The notes: generated by a model from the letters alone, not told the origin. Shown: positions 1-9,329, counted from the stretch's first letter. The stretch: DNA of 64,000 bases from Hanleya hanleyi (GCA_036873755.1 JAVTVY010045365.1:62001-126000), one strand, 5' to 3'. Numbers and translations: made by a program.

Positions 1-59
1 CATTCTAATCTGTGTTGATAATCAATTGGGTAGTGCAATAAAATAGAAATAATCTTTCC

Positions 60-151
60 AGGCGTGCTCAGTGGATATTTTACGCACTATTTGCCCTAAA
101 ATATAAACTTCTCCACACTAACCGTGCGTAAAATAACCATTGAGCACGCCT
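60..151. repeat. Short fold-back MITE with 28-bp inverted arms
   Basis: The first 28 bases (starting AGGCGTGCTCA) reappear as the reverse complement at the end of the 92-bp unit with two mismatches. The interior is AT-rich and non-coding. The superfamily is not identifiable from this copy alone. Confidence 0.7.
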
Positions 152-824
152 ATGAAAACATTATTTCTAACTAACATTATATGGTAAGAATAAACATATT
201 ATTATATCTCCTGGTGGTTATTTTAAGGATGCGTAACCCTCTTGAAGCAGTTTTGTACACTCCTTGATAATTTGTCTTCTTTAGCAATAAATGTTCAACC
301 TAACAATAGTAATGTATATATTTTATGAAGACGTATATCGGAGGAATTCACTTATGCAATTTACATAATTGTTGCTAATTGTTGTATGTAGAAAATATTC
401 AAAATAAAAATAAATTCACAAGTACAACTAGTAAACGTCTCAGTTTTTTTATATTTCTGCCTGGTTCTATTTTTATAGCATTCTAACTAAAATGATTGGA
501 CACAAATCGATTATCTTACAACTTCCTGCATTAAAAGTTGAATATTTGACAAACTAAGCCGAACCTATGAAAGCTGAGACGCCGTTGACTAGATCACGAC
601 GTAAATAACAGGCATGCCAAACTTCACAAGCGTCGCTTGAATACTTTTCGAGTTGAAACTTGAAGTTTGGCAAAAAATGAAATGCTACAAAAGAATTCTG
701 TTACAAAATACATTTTGCAACGTGCCATATAGTATCTAGTCCCCAACCCACTTATTTCAGATATCTTTTATACAAGAAGTATTTATTATAGTGGTTCAGA
801 TCCGATTTAAACTTAGAAAACTTT

Positions 825-1210
825 ACAAGCGTCTGGTCCGTCATTCATAATTCAGCCGTCGTCCATTAAAGAATCTCCGCGCCCACAATCCAAAGACCTA
901 TTCCATATAACAATATCAGCACCAAATTTAAAAAAACAAACAATCATAGTATACATAAACATAGGCTAGTTTCCTGCAAGAGAGAAGCGGCCAACAGTTT
1001 TCAGTGATGCCGGCAAGACATCATGATGTTCCAAAGATATCAAATCCGTATCGCTGATCAGTATTCTTAATCCATACTATGAATTGTAAAGTCGTCATCT
1101 AGAGAATGATGTATCTCAGTCAGGCTTTGATTTTGACGGTTCATTTGAGCATCATGAGGATATTGAAGTACATGTGTTCATACGGCCTCTAGCCCCTAAA
1201 ACTTCTTAGG
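825..1210 (-). repeat. Penelope-like 3' module, degraded copy
   Basis: This stretch is about 85-90% similar by eye to the segments at 34112-34530, 43301-43723, 52245-51840 (inverted) and 60316-60670. All share an ACAAGCGTCTxGTCCGT end and, on the minus strand, a small ORF with a hydrophobic segment. This copy is frame-broken and has no reverse transcriptase attached. The family assignment comes from the copies at 34.1-35.4 kb and 51.7-52.2 kb, where reverse-transcriptase-like C-terminal sequence is adjacent. Confidence 0.7.
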
Positions 1211-1675
1211 CTGGAATATTTTCACACCTGTGTCGATCGTCACACGGTGGTCTCTGAGCAAAGCCCAGGGTGCTCTTCTGTTTATTAATGTGTCAGAAAT
1301 TAGGCTGGTAATTCCCTGCAGTCAATTAGAGTACAATACACACTCAGTCTTTAACGCCCCACAATATACAGTCACTCGATTTGTTAATGTGTTACCAGCG
1401 GGGCACCGGTGTGACGGAAACGGTGGCCCCATGCATCCAGTGTCCGGGGGACACTCGCGTCTAGATGTAAGTGTCCCAAGACACTAAGATCTGGATTTAA
1501 TTGTCCGTCGGGCATTCAGGTCTGGATTTGGATGTCCTGGGACACTGGCTTCCAGGAGACGAAAGTCCTAACCTGGAGCCCAATGTCCGCCTCGATTACT
1601 ACTTCCGATTTTCCATCCAGTTTACACGTGAACATGTTTACCAGGGAGTAGTATAGAAACGGGAGTTACGACGTT

Positions 1676-1911
1676 ATTGACCTACTTCCGACAGGTGGCG
1701 CCAACAGATCATTTCCGTCTGACATTTGTGAAGTGACTTCCGGTTCCGGTCATGTGATATAAAGTGACCTTTAACCCTGCGCATGATTTTCGCTATTGTG
1801 CGCATTTCCACTATTGTGCACTTCCGATCACGTGACCGGAACCGGGAGTGACCTCACAAAGGTCAGCCGAAAGTGACCTGTTGACGTCACCGGTTGTAAG
1901 TAGGTCAATTA
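1676..1911. repeat. Fold-back MITE with about 95-bp inverted repeats
   Basis: ATTGACCTACTT at the left end reappears inverted at about 1900-1911. The arms extend inward through the CCGGTTCCGGTCA region (about 1745-1770 against 1816-1840), giving two imperfect 95-bp arms around a short spacer. It has no coding capacity. Confidence 0.65.
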
Positions 1912-2368
1912 CGCCCTAAGCCCCCCTCTCTCTGTCTCTCCCTCCTACTCAGGAGGTGAGTGAGGACGAAAATGAAATGAAAAAAACAAGATAATTTTAA
2001 CAGAAAATCTTGAAATTTATGCTAAGAAATAGCCAGGTAAGACTGCATCACACCTAAGGGCTTTTCCTCGTTCTTTTGCGCCTCTTTGCTTGTCCGGTGG
2101 GAGCTTGTTCACTACAATGAAGAATACAACATATTGGCGAGCATACGTTACAACAAGTCAACACGAGAAATAACACGTTCTTCTGTTTCCACGAATGCAA
2201 GTCGCGATATGTAATTGTTCTATAAAGGTGTGGAAGCTGCCATTCAGTGGGGTAACTAGGCCACTACTTGTATTCTTTTAACGGCATATTCCGTGGGTCT
2301 TCCAAAGACGGGGTCAAATTTGCATGTTTTCTATATATCTTGGACTATTTTATGCAAACAATTCCTTG

Positions 2369-2870
2369 TTTAACCCTACCAGGCCTGGGGGAGGGACATT
2401 CGGCACCCCCCCCCCCCAAACTTTCTGCGCAATCTCCGGAACGACAAAAACTTGAGAGCTGACACTCCGTGAATTTGTAGTTTATCATATTGGGGTCATT
2501 TGGAGTCTATTTACATAACCTCCCGAGCAGAGGATCACGGGTAAAATCACGGTTAATTTATCATGCATTTTTGTTTGGAAAAATTACATGAATAAAATTT
2601 TCGCAAAATTTGATCAAAAAATCGATTTACTCTGCTGTTTAAAACGGTGTAAACGTTTCCAAGAGTTTTGTTTGGTTTTCGTTGGAAAAAAAATAAAGTC
2701 AATTATGACGACGTTACTAGAAATGACAAAAATGTAAAGAAAACATGTGATAAACTAAAATCTGTTTGTAGAAAATAGGCGAAAATCAAGAATGAATGCA
2801 GAAAATGTAATAAAAAAATGAAGAAAAGAAAATTTATCGATGTCCCCTATGGGCTACCCTTATTCAATCT
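2369..2870. repeat. TTAACCCTAcc-family MITE, left end and body
   Basis: The start (TTAACCCTACCAGGCCTGGG) and body (phrases such as 'ctccggaacgacaaaaactt' and 'tatcatattggggtcat') match the elements at 21968-22547, 22968-23397, 32673-33310 and 37392-37592. Several of those end in the inverse, AGGGTTAA. A TTAA target with a CCCT terminus is typical of piggyBac-type elements. The right end of this copy is unclear. Confidence 0.55.
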
Positions 2871-3177
2871 TGGATGGAATAGGCAAATATACCCGGTGTT
2901 TGTCACGAATACACCATTAGTTTGCGAGCGCCTTAGGTTGAACTACCGGTAATATATACATATTCGCCATACATAAAGTCTACAAAATATATTAATTGCG
3001 GGTCACAAGGACTCAAACAATCAAAGTTAAAACTCATAATAAATATATTCACTTTCAATGATCAAAACAACGGAATTTTGTTGGCATACTGCTAATATCG
3101 CAGACTATCGGCAGGATCTAAGGATGACATGGGTTTGATTGTGGACAGGTGGTCAGCTTTTATACACACCTGATCAG

Positions 3178-3397
3178 GTACACAGAAAAAAAAATCCTTA
3201 ACAATTTAAGGAATATTTCCCGACTGTTACCCAAGCGAAATATTCCTCAACATAACTAAGGAATATTCCTTACCATGTTAAGGAATTTCCTTAACATGCT
3301 ACGGAATATTCCTCATTGAATGTTAAGGAATATTCCGCCGGTGTAATAGTCGGGAAATATTCCTTAAATTTTAAGATTTTTTTTTTCAGTGTACTCA
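3178..3397. repeat. Fold-back MITE with about 52-bp inverted repeats
   Basis: The left arm starts TACACAGAAAAAAAAATCC and the right arm ends in its inverse (TTTTTTTTTTCAGTGTA). Between them lies an alternating series of GGAATATTCC-type palindromes. No ORF. It ends about 350 bp before the large element begins. Confidence 0.75.
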
Positions 3398-3884
3398 ATA
3401 TAATCCATTAATTTCGCAGCTGTGCCATATATGAATGCAGTAATCAGATGCATGCAGTTGTCGTGGCATTTTTTATTTTGCATTTATGTTAGGTTTTATT
3501 TATTTGATTATTTTTTAATGATACCAGATGCACCCCTTTACGGTTAATGTGAAAACAAATTAAAACTTATATTTTATGGTATGCTCCTATGCAAACAAAT
3601 GACCCGATCCTAGTTCACGAACGGCGAGTCAGCTTGAAATGTCCGGAGAGATCGTTCAGGATATCCCGCATTCGGAAGATACGTAACGAATATGAAAAGA
3701 CCTTGGGTATTATATTTGCATATCGTAAAATATTCCAAGTTCGCCCTGAGTAGTATACTTAGCGTAAATCGAGTATCCTTTCACCCGGATGTAGAGGTCA
3801 TTTGCGGAGGATTTGTGGCGGCGAGGTCAAATAGGTGTCGGCCATTTTGGAAAATGGCGGCTTTTTGTTGCGGCCATTTTGTTT

Positions 3885-4490
3885 TGGCGGCCATTTTCGA
3901 ACGTGGCGGCCATTTTCGAACGTTTTAGCGGCCATTTTCGAACGCGGCGGCCATTTTCGAATGTTTTTGATTGACAGGCGGCCATTTTCGAACGTTTTGG
4001 CGGCCATCTTGGAAAATGGCGGCTTTGGCGGCCATTTTCGAACGTTTTGGCGGCCATTTTCGAACGCGGCGGCCATTTTCGAATGTTTTTGATTGACAGG
4101 CGGCCATTTTCGAACGTGGTGGCCATTTTCGAACGTTTTGGCGGCCATCTTGGAAAATGGCGTCTTTGGCGGCCATTTTCGAACGTTTTGGCGGCCATTT
4201 TCGAACGCGGCGGCCATTTTCGAATGTTTTTGATTGACAGGCGGCCATTTTCGAACGTGTCGGCCATTTTCGAATGCGGCGGCCATTTTCGAATGTTTTT
4301 GATTGACAGGCGGCCATTTTCGAACGTGGCGGCCATTTTCGAACGTTTTGGCGGCCATTTTCGAACGTGGCGGCCATTTTCGAATGTTTTTGATTGACAG
4401 GCGGCCATTTTCGAACGCGGCGGCCATTTTCGAACGTGGCGGCCATTTTCGAACGTGGCGGCCATTTTCGAATGTTTTTAGGCGGCCATC
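3885..4490 (+). promoter_or_regulatory. Upstream activating array: YY1-like and PBX-MEIS-like sites
   Basis: Each 17-22-bp unit contains CCATTTT, which fits the YY1 core CCATNTT. The variant GGCGGCCATCTTGG is an even better YY1 match. The recurrent TGATTGACAG is identical to the usual PBX-MEIS/PREP heterodimer consensus. Units are separated by GCGG, GTGG or GTTTTGG. The array ends 16 bp before the TATA box. The binding proteins are inferred from vertebrate consensus motifs and have not been demonstrated in this organism. Confidence 0.65.
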
Positions 4491-4505
4491 TTGGATAGAA
4501 AAACG

Positions 4506-4545
4506 TATAAAAGGGGCAAATTTTTAAGGGTGGGGTGTATTCATT
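4506..4545 (+). promoter_or_regulatory. Core promoter of the CARD/PC4 gene: TATA box and initiator
   Basis: TATAAAAG at 4506-4513 is followed by TTCATT at 4540-4545, with a likely start near 4543. The same TATA-to-TTCATT arrangement occurs at 8413-8451 (+) and 17239-17200 (-), and a variant lies upstream of RING-1. The predicted 5' leader (about 105 nt) is composed of CCTG/CCAG repeats. Confidence 0.75.
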
Positions 4546-4648
4546 GCACTACCTACCTGACCTGACCTGACCAGCCTGCCTGCCTGCCTGCCTAGCCAGC
4601 CTGACCACTAGCCAGCCTGCCTGACCACTAACCTGCCTGTTTGCCTGT

Positions 4649-5947
4649 ATGAGACGTGGGGAAGCTTTTCATTTTACCAGTGCAAATTCACCAGCCTATT
4701 ACACCGTTTTTGACCAGCCTGAGTCCACAGTCATGGAGTCATACTTTTTAGTGAAGCTTCGAAAGTACCGTGTTCGCCTCATTGATGAGATGCAGCATGT
4801 GGCCGAATTATGTGATCTGCTTATGCAGGAAAACATACTCCTGAAACAGCGTGTCGAAGATATCATGGCTGAGAAAACCACTTCAGCACAAAACAGAGAC
4901 CTCATCGACGGTCTACTGCGCTCTACCCCCTATGCATTTCTAGCCTTCGTGGAGGCGCTGAAGAAGACAGGAAATGAAGAACTAGCAGATCTACTTCAAG
5001 ACCACGTTGTACACGATGATGATATCTTAGCCACGCACATCACCCCAGAGCGTACACCTGCCAAACGCGGTGCACGACCCAAGCGGTGTCGACTAACACC
5101 TTTAGAAATACCTGAGCAAGTGCTTCAGCCAGTACCCCAGCAAGTGCCTGAGCCAGTGAAAGAAGAAGAGGTGCAACTTCCTATGTCTGTGCAGCAGATC
5201 AATAACATTATCCAGCAGGCCTACCAGACAGCCCACACCAACATTTGGGAACTCTCAGCCTATTTGACTGTGAGTGTCAAAGACGAAGAAGTGCATTTTA
5301 ACGTACCGGCCTTTAACGACAGACCAGCTAGGCATATCGCCTTAACGTACGACACCTGGCTAAAACTACAGACCATTGATTCTCCCCTCGATGCAGTCAT
5401 TGACCAGCAGGCACGTGACGAAGTGAAATTTTATGTGGGTGACGACATCTTTGTCAGCTGTGGTACATTCAACGACCAGCTCCTGGTGCATATACGCAAA
5501 TGGAAAATGAGGTTAGATACGCAACAGCGTGTTCCTTGTCCTCAGGGTGTCATCTTGAAAATAACGGCGTGGCGAAAGTTGCAGAGTCTCACAGCTATAA
5601 TTCATGAAGCCCTGTCTGACCAGGTGACTCAGTATATTTGTAAGAAGTACATCGACACATTCCTGGATCATGTCAGACCTCGCATTCGACACTTGCGTAT
5701 CCAAGCGTGTGCAGGCTGTGGGAACAACAGTCCGATAAACATGCATACGTGTGTGGACAATATAATACCATCATACGCGCTGATCACTGAGGCACTACAG
5801 GACGTGACCGAGGAGCAAATTGCCCTGGCGTTGGAAGCTGCCTGCGCTCCCAGAATTCCACGTGAACAGATTGCTACCTACACCTACGTGCACCAGGGGC
5901 GGAAAGACGATGATGAGTTCAAACAAGTCTTGTTGCATAACTATTGA
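4649..5947 (+). CDS. CARD domain + PC4-like ssDNA-binding protein (432 aa)
   Basis: Residues 1-30 are a leader almost identical to that of the RING-1 protein on the opposite strand. Residues 33-117 read as a CARD: a six-helix amphipathic pattern with 'LRKYRVRLIDEM', 'LCDLLMQENIL', 'AEKTTSAQNRDLIDGLL' and a closing 'AFVEALKKTGNEELADLL'. A basic stretch (PAKRGARPKRCR, 137-148) may be a nuclear signal. Residues about 258-318 closely follow the PC4/p15 transcription-coactivator fold (F-VG...FVS...F...LLV-IR-W-M...G-V-L...W-KLQSL). Residues 205-245 look like a degenerate second copy. A Cys cluster (CAGC...HTC, 354-368) follows. CARDs mediate apoptosis and innate-immune signalling and PC4 binds single-stranded DNA. 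A fusion of the two is unusual, and its role as an immune modulator or replication/transcription factor is inference. The start is the first ATG after the predicted cap site. Confidence 0.8.
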   Translation: MRRGEAFHFTSANSPAYYTVFDQPESTVMESYFLVKLRKYRVRLIDEMQHVAELCDLLMQENILLKQRVEDIMAEKTTSAQNRDLIDGLLRSTPYAFLAFVEALKKTGNEELADLLQDHVVHDDDILATHITPERTPAKRGARPKRCRLTPLEIPEQVLQPVPQQVPEPVKEEEVQLPMSVQQINNIIQQAYQTAHTNIWELSAYLTVSVKDEEVHFNVPAFNDRPARHIALTYDTWLKLQTIDSPLDAVIDQQARDEVKFYVGDDIFVSCGTFNDQLLVHIRKWKMRLDTQQRVPCPQGVILKITAWRKLQSLTAIIHEALSDQVTQYICKKYIDTFLDHVRPRIRHLRIQACAGCGNNSPINMHTCVDNIIPSYALITEALQDVTEEQIALALEAACAPRIPREQIATYTYVHQGRKDDDEFKQVLLHNY

Positions 5948-6421
5948 ACATTTCAAGTCTTGTGTTGAAAACATTCAGACATTTACCGTATTCCTACATG
6001 CTACGTTGATGCATAACTATTGAACATTTCAAGTCTTGTGTTGAAAACATTCAGACATTTACCGTATTCCTACATGCTACGGTCATTCAAGCACCTTCAT
6101 AGCGTATAATTGTATTAAAATTCAATACCCAGAGTTTTACTGTGGTGAAGACGTTCATTCTATTGTGTTAATCTTGTTGTATAGATATTGAACATTTTCA
6201 AGTCTTGTTGCATTGAAAACATTCAGATATTATCGTATTCCTACATGCTATGTTCATTCTCTATGTTCATTCTCTATGTTCATTCTATGCGCGTTGAAGT
6301 GCCTTCATAGCGTATAATTGTATTAAAAAATTCAATACCCAGAGTTTTACTGCGGTGAACACATTCATTCTATTGTGTTAATAAAAATAGTAGAAAATTC
6401 AAAAATGAGTGTTAGTGTTCA
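5948..6421 (+). other. 3' UTR of CARD/PC4 gene with direct repeats and AATAAA
   Basis: An approximately 65-80-bp unit (ttgaacatttcaagtcttgt...) occurs three times (from 5944, 6022 and 6187). A 90-bp unit ending 'ctattgtgttaat' occurs twice (about 6083-6172 and 6300-6382). AATAAA at 6380-6385 is the likely poly(A) signal. No histone-type stem-loop lies on this strand before the signal, unlike the neighbouring RING genes. Confidence 0.65.
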
Positions 6422-6464
6422 TTGAGTGTGGTGATGGGAGCTGGTGTTGTGCTTTGAGTTAGAA

Positions 6465-6503
6465 GTTCTCTTTCGAAAACATGGGTTGGCCCTGAAAAGG
6501 GCC
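6465..6503 (-). terminator. Histone-type stem-loop and HDE-like element ending RING-1 mRNA
   Basis: On the minus strand GGCCCTTTTCAGGGCC (6503-6488) forms a 6-bp stem and 4-nt loop, starting 18 nt after the stop codon. It is preceded by CCAAAG and followed by AACCCA. This matches the metazoan replication-dependent histone consensus GGYYCTTTTCAGRRCC with its conserved flanks. A purine-rich CGAAAGAGAAC (6475-6465) lies 12-20 nt further on, where the U7 snRNA-binding downstream element is found in histone genes. Confidence 0.85.
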
Positions 6504-6521
6504 TTTGGAACATGTAAGGGG

Positions 6522-7586
6522 TTACATGGTTGGGACCAGGTCGGGTGGCCCTCTCGCACTACACACCGGGCATTTCAACGCTACGAGTTTACACACTATG
6601 GGGATGATATCACGCGTAGGCTCTGTTATTCGGGCATGTCGGTGTATACAGCCTATACACAAGGCTTGATGGCCACAGGGAAAAATGGCGTATTTGGCGT
6701 AGTTATTACAACATTCCATGCAGCGTAAATATTGTGCTGCTTTGCATTCTGTGTCTGGCGCCAGTCTTCTTGCTATGACAGCAGTGTAGTACACGATGTC
6801 TTCCTGCTGCTGCTGCTGTAAACCTTCCATTTCTTGTTGTTCTTTTTTTCTATTTTCTTGGTCTTTTTGGACATTTTCTGTTGCTTGTGGCTGTAAAATA
6901 CCCATCTCTTCTTCTTTTCTCCTTTCTGTTTCTTGGTCTTGGGCTTGGGTTTGATGTTGTTGTTTGTAGATATCTTCTAGCACGGCGTCAATTTGGTCAA
7001 ATCGTTGATATTCCAGTGTTGTAACATCCGGTGTGACTTGTGCTCCTGGGTGGTCTTCATTATCACCGCCCTGTGGTTGTTGTTCTTTTTTTCTATTTTC
7101 TTGGTCTTGTTGGACATTTTCTGTTGCTTGTGGCTGTAAAATACCCATCTCTTCTTCTTTTCCCCTTTCTGTTTCTTGGTCTTGGGCTTGGGTTTGATGT
7201 TGTTGTTTGTAGATATCTTCTAGCACGGCGTCAATTTGGTCAAATCGTTGATATTCCAGTGCCGTAACATCCGGTGTGACTTGTGCTCCTGGGTGGTCTT
7301 CATTATCGCCGCCCTGTGGTTGTTCTTCATCTTTAAATAGGTCTTGTATAATATCATCCAGCCATGGCTCATCATGTACCATATCGATGTTCTCTAGCGG
7401 TTGTAGTTGATCATCTATCATGAACTCTTGTAACAGGTTGTCAATATCCTCAATATCCATGGTTTGAGCTTCAGCCAGGGATGACTCCATGACTGTGGAC
7501 TCAGGCGCGTCAAAAACGGTGTAATAAGCTGGTGAATTTGCACTGGTAAAATGAAAAGCTTCTCCACGTCTCATACAGACTGGCAT
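6522..7586 (-). CDS. RING-1: C-terminal RING-finger protein with internal duplication (354 aa)
   Basis: The N-terminus (residues 5-34) duplicates the leader of the CARD/PC4 protein. Residues 35-87 are acidic. Residues 88-168 and 169-249 are an almost perfect 81-aa tandem duplication rich in Gln and Glu. A C-terminal RING follows: C289-x2-C292, C304-G-H306, C310-x2-C313, C339-x2-C342. The spacing fits IAP-type/C3HC4 RINGs, so E3 ubiquitin-ligase activity is likely. No BIR repeat is present. Met1 or Met5 could be the start; Met5 begins the conserved leader. A TATA box lies at 7625-7618. The gene converges with the CARD/PC4 gene and ends in a histone-like stem-loop. Confidence 0.8.
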   Translation of the reverse strand: MPVCMRRGEAFHFTSANSPAYYTVFDAPESTVMESSLAEAQTMDIEDIDNLLQEFMIDDQLQPLENIDMVHDEPWLDDIIQDLFKDEEQPQGGDNEDHPGAQVTPDVTALEYQRFDQIDAVLEDIYKQQHQTQAQDQETERGKEEEMGILQPQATENVQQDQENRKKEQQPQGGDNEDHPGAQVTPDVTTLEYQRFDQIDAVLEDIYKQQHQTQAQDQETERRKEEEMGILQPQATENVQKDQENRKKEQQEMEGLQQQQQEDIVYYTAVIARRLAPDTECKAAQYLRCMECCNNYAKYAIFPCGHQALCIGCIHRHARITEPTRDIIPIVCKLVALKCPVCSARGPPDLVPTM

Positions 7587-7594
7587 AATTGTGA

Positions 7595-7625
7595 ATGAAT
7601 CACTAAATACTGCGCGCTATTTATA
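7595..7625 (-). promoter_or_regulatory. Core promoter of RING-1
   Basis: TATAAATA on the minus strand (7625-7618) is followed about 28 nt later by GATTCATTCAC, the same TTCATT initiator as the other element promoters. The predicted 5' leader is only about 10 nt. No CCATTTT array lies upstream, so this promoter differs from the other three. Confidence 0.6.
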
Positions 7626-8090
7626 GTGTAACGCGCGGACGTGAGCGTAATCTTTATATCATATCTTTGCGCTGGCCTAGGCAGAATTTTGTGTGTGTTT
7701 GTTTTGCAACTTTAAATCGATGTGATTTTGCAATAAATGCGAGTGGACGTATAAAATTTATTTCAACTTGAATTAGGGGAACTCATCGTGCAGCATTGAA
7801 AATTTCAGAAGGCTAGCGGCAAGCGAACCCGCTATTTTTAATCCTTTTATCGATTTTTAGACCCGTAACGTTGAGTAGGGTAGTATGGAAAACGCAGTAC
7901 ACTTGAAATAAATCGGTTTTCCTCCGTAAAAATACATCAGGTATTTTATAATGTGACCCTGAAAATTGCAGCACGTTTATCGAAAAGAAAAAGTAGGAAT
8001 TTTTATCGTATTACACCGGCTACGGTAACACAGCGCTATACAGTGTGCAGGCAAATGCGAGTACAGCTATGCATGGCTCTAACATGGCGG
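7626..8090. other. Intergenic spacer between divergent RING genes
   Basis: It is AT-rich with no ORF or RNA gene that I can support. Near its right edge, AACATGGCGG (8079 on) and CCGCCATGTT form an inverted pair around 8079-8130, adding two YY1-like cores just upstream of the internal repeat array. Confidence 0.4.
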
Positions 8091-8136
8091 CTAAGGTTAA
8101 CATGACGGTTAATCCGCCATGTTTTAAAAGGGGTGT

Positions 8137-8451
8137 GATTGACAGGCGGCCATTTTCGAACGCGGCGGCCATTTTCGAACGCGGCGGCCATTTTCGAACG
8201 TGGCGGCCATTTTCGAATGTTTTTAGGCGGCCATTTTCGAACGTGGCGGCCATTTTCGAACACGGCGGCCATTTTCGAATGTTTTTAGGCGGCCATTTTC
8301 GAACGTGGCGGCCATTTTCGAACACGGCGGCCATTTTCGAACACGGCGGCCATTTTCGAACACGGCGGCCATTTTCGAATGTTTTTAGGCGGCCATGTTG
8401 GATAGAAAAACGTATAAAAGGGTCTAATTTTTAGGGGTGGGTGTATTCATT
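8137..8451 (+). promoter_or_regulatory. Internal copy of the terminal-repeat promoter, driving RING-2
   Basis: One TGATTGACAG and roughly a dozen CGGCCATTTTCGAA units lead to GGCGGCCATGTTGG, TATAAAAG (8413-8420) and TTCATT (8446-8451). This is the same order and nearly the same sequence as in the left terminal repeat, in the same orientation. A partial terminal repeat has therefore been copied inside the element and used as a promoter. Confidence 0.8.
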
Positions 8452-8464
8452 GACAACTACAATC

Positions 8465-8726
8465 ATGGTTACAAGACGAAGGTTATTCAACGATCCTAGA
8501 GAACATAGAGAGGTGATTACGAGTGAAGAACATGGCGATGGTATCACAATAATTACAAGCTTGAAGCGGATACACAATATTGCCGATACTACGTTGAGAC
8601 GGCAAAGTCAAGAACAGGACGAAGAGGTCAGGAGGTTGGCAATGGAAGAAGATGAGGATGTACCGACGGATGATGAAGAACTGCCCGACCTAGAGTGGTT
8701 AAACACAGCAAATACAGTGGCTACCG

Positions 8727-8758
<32 letters not shown>

Positions 8759-9115
8759 CCACCACCACCATGCTCTTTACCACCACCATGCTCTTGGACC
8801 GAGGTAACCCGCCTGAACGCGCGCATTATTGAAATGCAGGAAGACATGGATCACGCGGTCGCTGTGAAGTTTAAACTACAACAAGACCTAGATAAGGAAG
8901 AAAGTAAATCAAACTGTAGCGTGTGTACCAACGAGGAAAGCCTGTACGCCCTATTTCCGCGCGGGCATTTATGCCTATGTGAAGAATGCTGGGTGACCCT
9001 AACCTGTATAGGAGACGTGTGCCACTGTACTGAAACGAACCAACAGCATTTAAAGATCAAGTGTCCCGTGTGTAGGAAGCAGGTGTCCGGGGTGAAGAGA
9101 ATCTACCGCTCGTAA
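8465..9115 (+). CDS. RING-2: small RING-finger protein (216 aa from this ATG)
   Basis: The open frame reaches back to 8441, but the predicted cap site is near 8449. The first usable ATG is therefore at 8465 (product starts MVTRRRLF). An acidic segment is followed by a Thr-then-Pro run encoded by a CAA/CCA microsatellite (about residues 88-105), a short coiled region, then a RING. Ligands seen, in the 224-residue frame, are C159-x2-C162, H176, C180-x2-C183, C208-x2-C211. The position that is Cys in RING-1 (FPCGH) is Arg here (FPRGH, 174), so one zinc ligand is missing or replaced by a neighbouring Cys. The role is probably ubiquitin-ligase-like, with reduced certainty for that reason. Confidence 0.75.
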
Positions 9116-9137
9116 AAGTGTCGTAACACTTTCCAAA

Positions 9138-9176
9138 GGCCCTTTTCAGGGCCAACCCATGTTTTCGAAAGAGAAC
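9138..9176 (+). terminator. Histone-type stem-loop and HDE-like element ending RING-2 mRNA
   Basis: GGCCCTTTTCAGGGCC at 9138-9153 begins 23 nt after the stop codon. It is framed by CCAAA and AACCCA exactly as in metazoan histone mRNAs, and CGAAAGAGAAC follows at 9166-9176. The block is the inverted counterpart of 6465-6503. No AATAAA lies between the stop codon and the stem-loop. Confidence 0.88.
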
Positions 9177-9329
9177 TTCTAACTGAAAGCACAAAAATAA
9201 CACCAAGTCCTGCACATGCACATACACACACCTAGGTAACAATAGGTAAATTACACTGAGTCAATGGAAAAACTTCCTACTAACAGCGCCCAGGTATTAG
9301 TATCAATGTACGGTAAACCGAATAATGCC

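Larger units (their letters stand above)
1211..3748. other. Host non-coding flank
   Basis: Apart from the MITEs listed separately, I see no exon, RNA gene or conserved coding stretch here. An approximately 1400-1560 segment has several loosely repeated 'gtgtcc.gggacac' phrases with a counterpart around 18690-18900, which points to another degraded repeat family. If the SLC22 gene extends upstream of the window, this is intron or upstream sequence. Confidence 0.4.
3749..4643 (+). repeat. Left terminal inverted repeat of the 14.2-kb element
   Basis: It is an inverted counterpart of 17099-17965 and nearly identical through the whole repeat cluster, TATA box and CCTG-rich 5' leader. The similarity stops just before the start codon of the CARD/PC4 gene. 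It contains 24 copies of a CGGCCATTTTCGAA(C/T)G unit, five TGATTGACAG motifs and three CGGCCATCTTGG variants. The long open frames on both strands here (in which FENGR/KWPP-like phrases recur) are artefacts of the repeat, not genes. Confidence 0.9.

Noticed and set aside
3798..4527. Long ORFs on both strands in the left terminal repeat, with recurrent FENGR/KWPP-type residues (and their mirror at 17280-18007)
   Set aside because: They are translations of the CGGCCATTTTCGAA array, open in several frames at once on both strands. They lie upstream of the TATA box.
9057..9242. Minus-strand ORF across the RING-2 3' end
   Set aside because: It is a shadow of the RING-2 C-terminus and the hairpin block. 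The plus-strand RING with zinc ligands is the real gene.
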